Assembly (NCBI RefSeq): GCF_000515275.1
Contig: NZ_KI911560.1
Location: forward strand, 186,001 to 250,000
Length of the DNA: 64,000 nucleotides
Reading direction: 5' to 3'
Source: Methylophilus sp. 5
GTDB lineage: Bacteria > Pseudomonadota > Gammaproteobacteria > Burkholderiales > Methylophilaceae
The position numbers and the translations under genes were made by a program. Positions 63,195-64,000 of this stretch are shown here, in pieces (the stretch's first letter is position 1; each line of letters starts with the position of its first letter). The notes below the pieces were generated by a model that had not been told where the DNA came from, searched no databases, and was given only the letters and a program-made list of their open reading frames with translations.

Positions 63195-64000
63195 AAGGCT
63201 TTGATATGATCACTATATCGATGTTGCAAACTGGATGAGAAAAAACCTCCGCAATCATTTGCACTTTTACATCCGTCACACTCAGGTGCGAACTCATTCT
63301 TCCAGTCTGAAATTGATTTTCTATAAAAAGGCAAAATATCTTTGTTAACAGTACAAAGCTGATGGTTATACACAGAGGTAGTTAGTTTATAGCTATTCAG
63401 TATGCTCACGGCATCGCTCAAGATATCTTTATACTCATAAGGGTCTATCCAAAGACTATCCAAGTTTGCACGAGTAAACCCCATCATTTCCAACCCCATT
63501 AGAGCAACGTGATCTACAAACAATAAATTCCGGCCAATAAACTCACATAGGTCTAGTAACCCTTCAATTGATTGTTTATGAATAACTACTCTAATTTCTA
63601 CTTTTTGATTCAACCGCTTAAGATTTAAAACACCAGCCAAAGTCTCATCTAACGCACCTGCACTTTGAACTATATAGTCATGTATTGAAGGGTTTGAAGA
63701 GTAAATTGGGATACCAACCATCATGTCAAAATGATTAATATTGGCATATCTTTTCGCAAATCTTATATCTTTAAAAGCTCTTCCATTCGAGAGTATATGA
63801 ATACCAGTTTGAGGTAGATGGCTCTTAGTAAACTCTAATAACTCCAAGAATCTTTCACCAAATAATGTAGGCTCACCACCAGAAAAACCAATTTCTTTCG
63901 TGTTCTTTGGTATCAACTTGATTAAGTTGAAAGCTTCACTTAATAGGTAAGAATCATCCTGATTTTTAGGTGGCTGCGAACACATTAAACAATAGTGATT
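63191..64000 (-). CDS. hxsC: Radical SAM protein, HxsC-like (cut at its N-terminus)
   Basis: A radical SAM enzyme cut by the window end. The first visible residues, NHYCLMCSQPPK, hold the last two Cys of a CxxxCxxC cluster motif (the first must lie just outside), followed by IGFSGGEPTLFG (SAM site GGEP). The C-terminal part has ISDWKNEFAPECDGCKSANDCGGFF, a Cys-rich motif that by memory matches HxsC of His-Xaa-Ser systems, where paired radical SAM enzymes HxsB and HxsC modify an HxS-repeat peptide. No HxsA, B or D is visible as the locus runs out of the window. The fold is certain, the HxsC identity probable. Confidence 0.72.
   Translation of the reverse strand, partial: NHYCLMCSQPPKNQDDSYLLSEAFNLIKLIPKNTKEIGFSGGEPTLFGERFLELLEFTKSHLPQTGIHILSNGRAFKDIRFAKRYANINHFDMMVGIPIYSSNPSIHDYIVQSAGALDETLAGVLNLKRLNQKVEIRVVIHKQSIEGLLDLCEFIGRNLLFVDHVALMGLEMMGFTRANLDSLWIDPYEYKDILSDAVSILNSYKLTTSVYNHQLCTVNKDILPFYRKSISDWKNEFAPECDGCKSANDCGGFFSSSLQHRYSDHIKAL

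Overview
The window looks like a chromosomal segment of a Gram-negative betaproteobacterium, most likely a methylotroph of the Methylophilaceae (Methylophilus/Methylovorus/Methylotenera type). This placement is an inference from gene content: adjacent edd and eda genes (Entner-Doudoroff cleavage, used by these bacteria in the ribulose-monophosphate cycle), a linked fur/bamE pair, the lptD-surA-pdxA-rsmA cluster, a PEP-CTERM protein and betaproteobacterial versions of HemH, PilB and NadD. No tRNA, rRNA, CRISPR array, IS element or phage block was seen.

Layout. 1-9.5 kb is mostly housekeeping: carA (cut by the left edge), dapB, an unusual BamE fusion, fur, a family-6 uracil/hypoxanthine-DNA glycosylase, a tiny membrane protein, recN, nadK and hrcA. 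9.2-13.5 kb holds hemH, whose start codon lies in a perfect hairpin, then a small AT-rich accessory patch with an orphan HExxH metallopeptidase, a Phd-type antitoxin with a clear promoter/operator, a ParE-type toxin gene broken by an in-frame stop, and a PEP-CTERM exported protein.

13.7-32 kb is a large lipopolysaccharide region. A + strand operon makes ADP-heptose and adds heptose (hldD-gmhA-hldE-waaF and a GT-C-like membrane protein). Two - strand blocks follow, carrying family-2 glycosyltransferases, WaaP and other LPS-kinase-like proteins (five kinase-like domains in total), a HAD hydrolase, a NodU-type carbamoyltransferase and a 2-oxoglutarate/Fe(II) oxygenase, then a LpxL-type acyltransferase. 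This resembles the phosphorylated and carbamoylated core region known from Pseudomonas. The eda/edd pair sits between the two blocks.

32-47 kb: glutamine amidotransferase, rluE back to back with icd (whose cofactor residues point away from classical NADP use), cspA with a consensus promoter and long leader, pilB-pilC, dsbC, a pepP-ubiH-ubiI-like operon with two DUF genes upstream, a diguanylate cyclase, a PsiE-family protein and the murU-amgK peptidoglycan-recycling pair. 47-62.6 kb: lptD-surA-pdxA-rsmA, adk, a Fur-box-preceded TonB receptor, then leuS-lptE-holA-proA-nadD. The right edge (62.6-64 kb) enters an AT-rich locus with a radical SAM enzyme that resembles HxsC of the poorly understood His-Xaa-Ser systems, translationally coupled to an unrecognised membrane-anchored protein.
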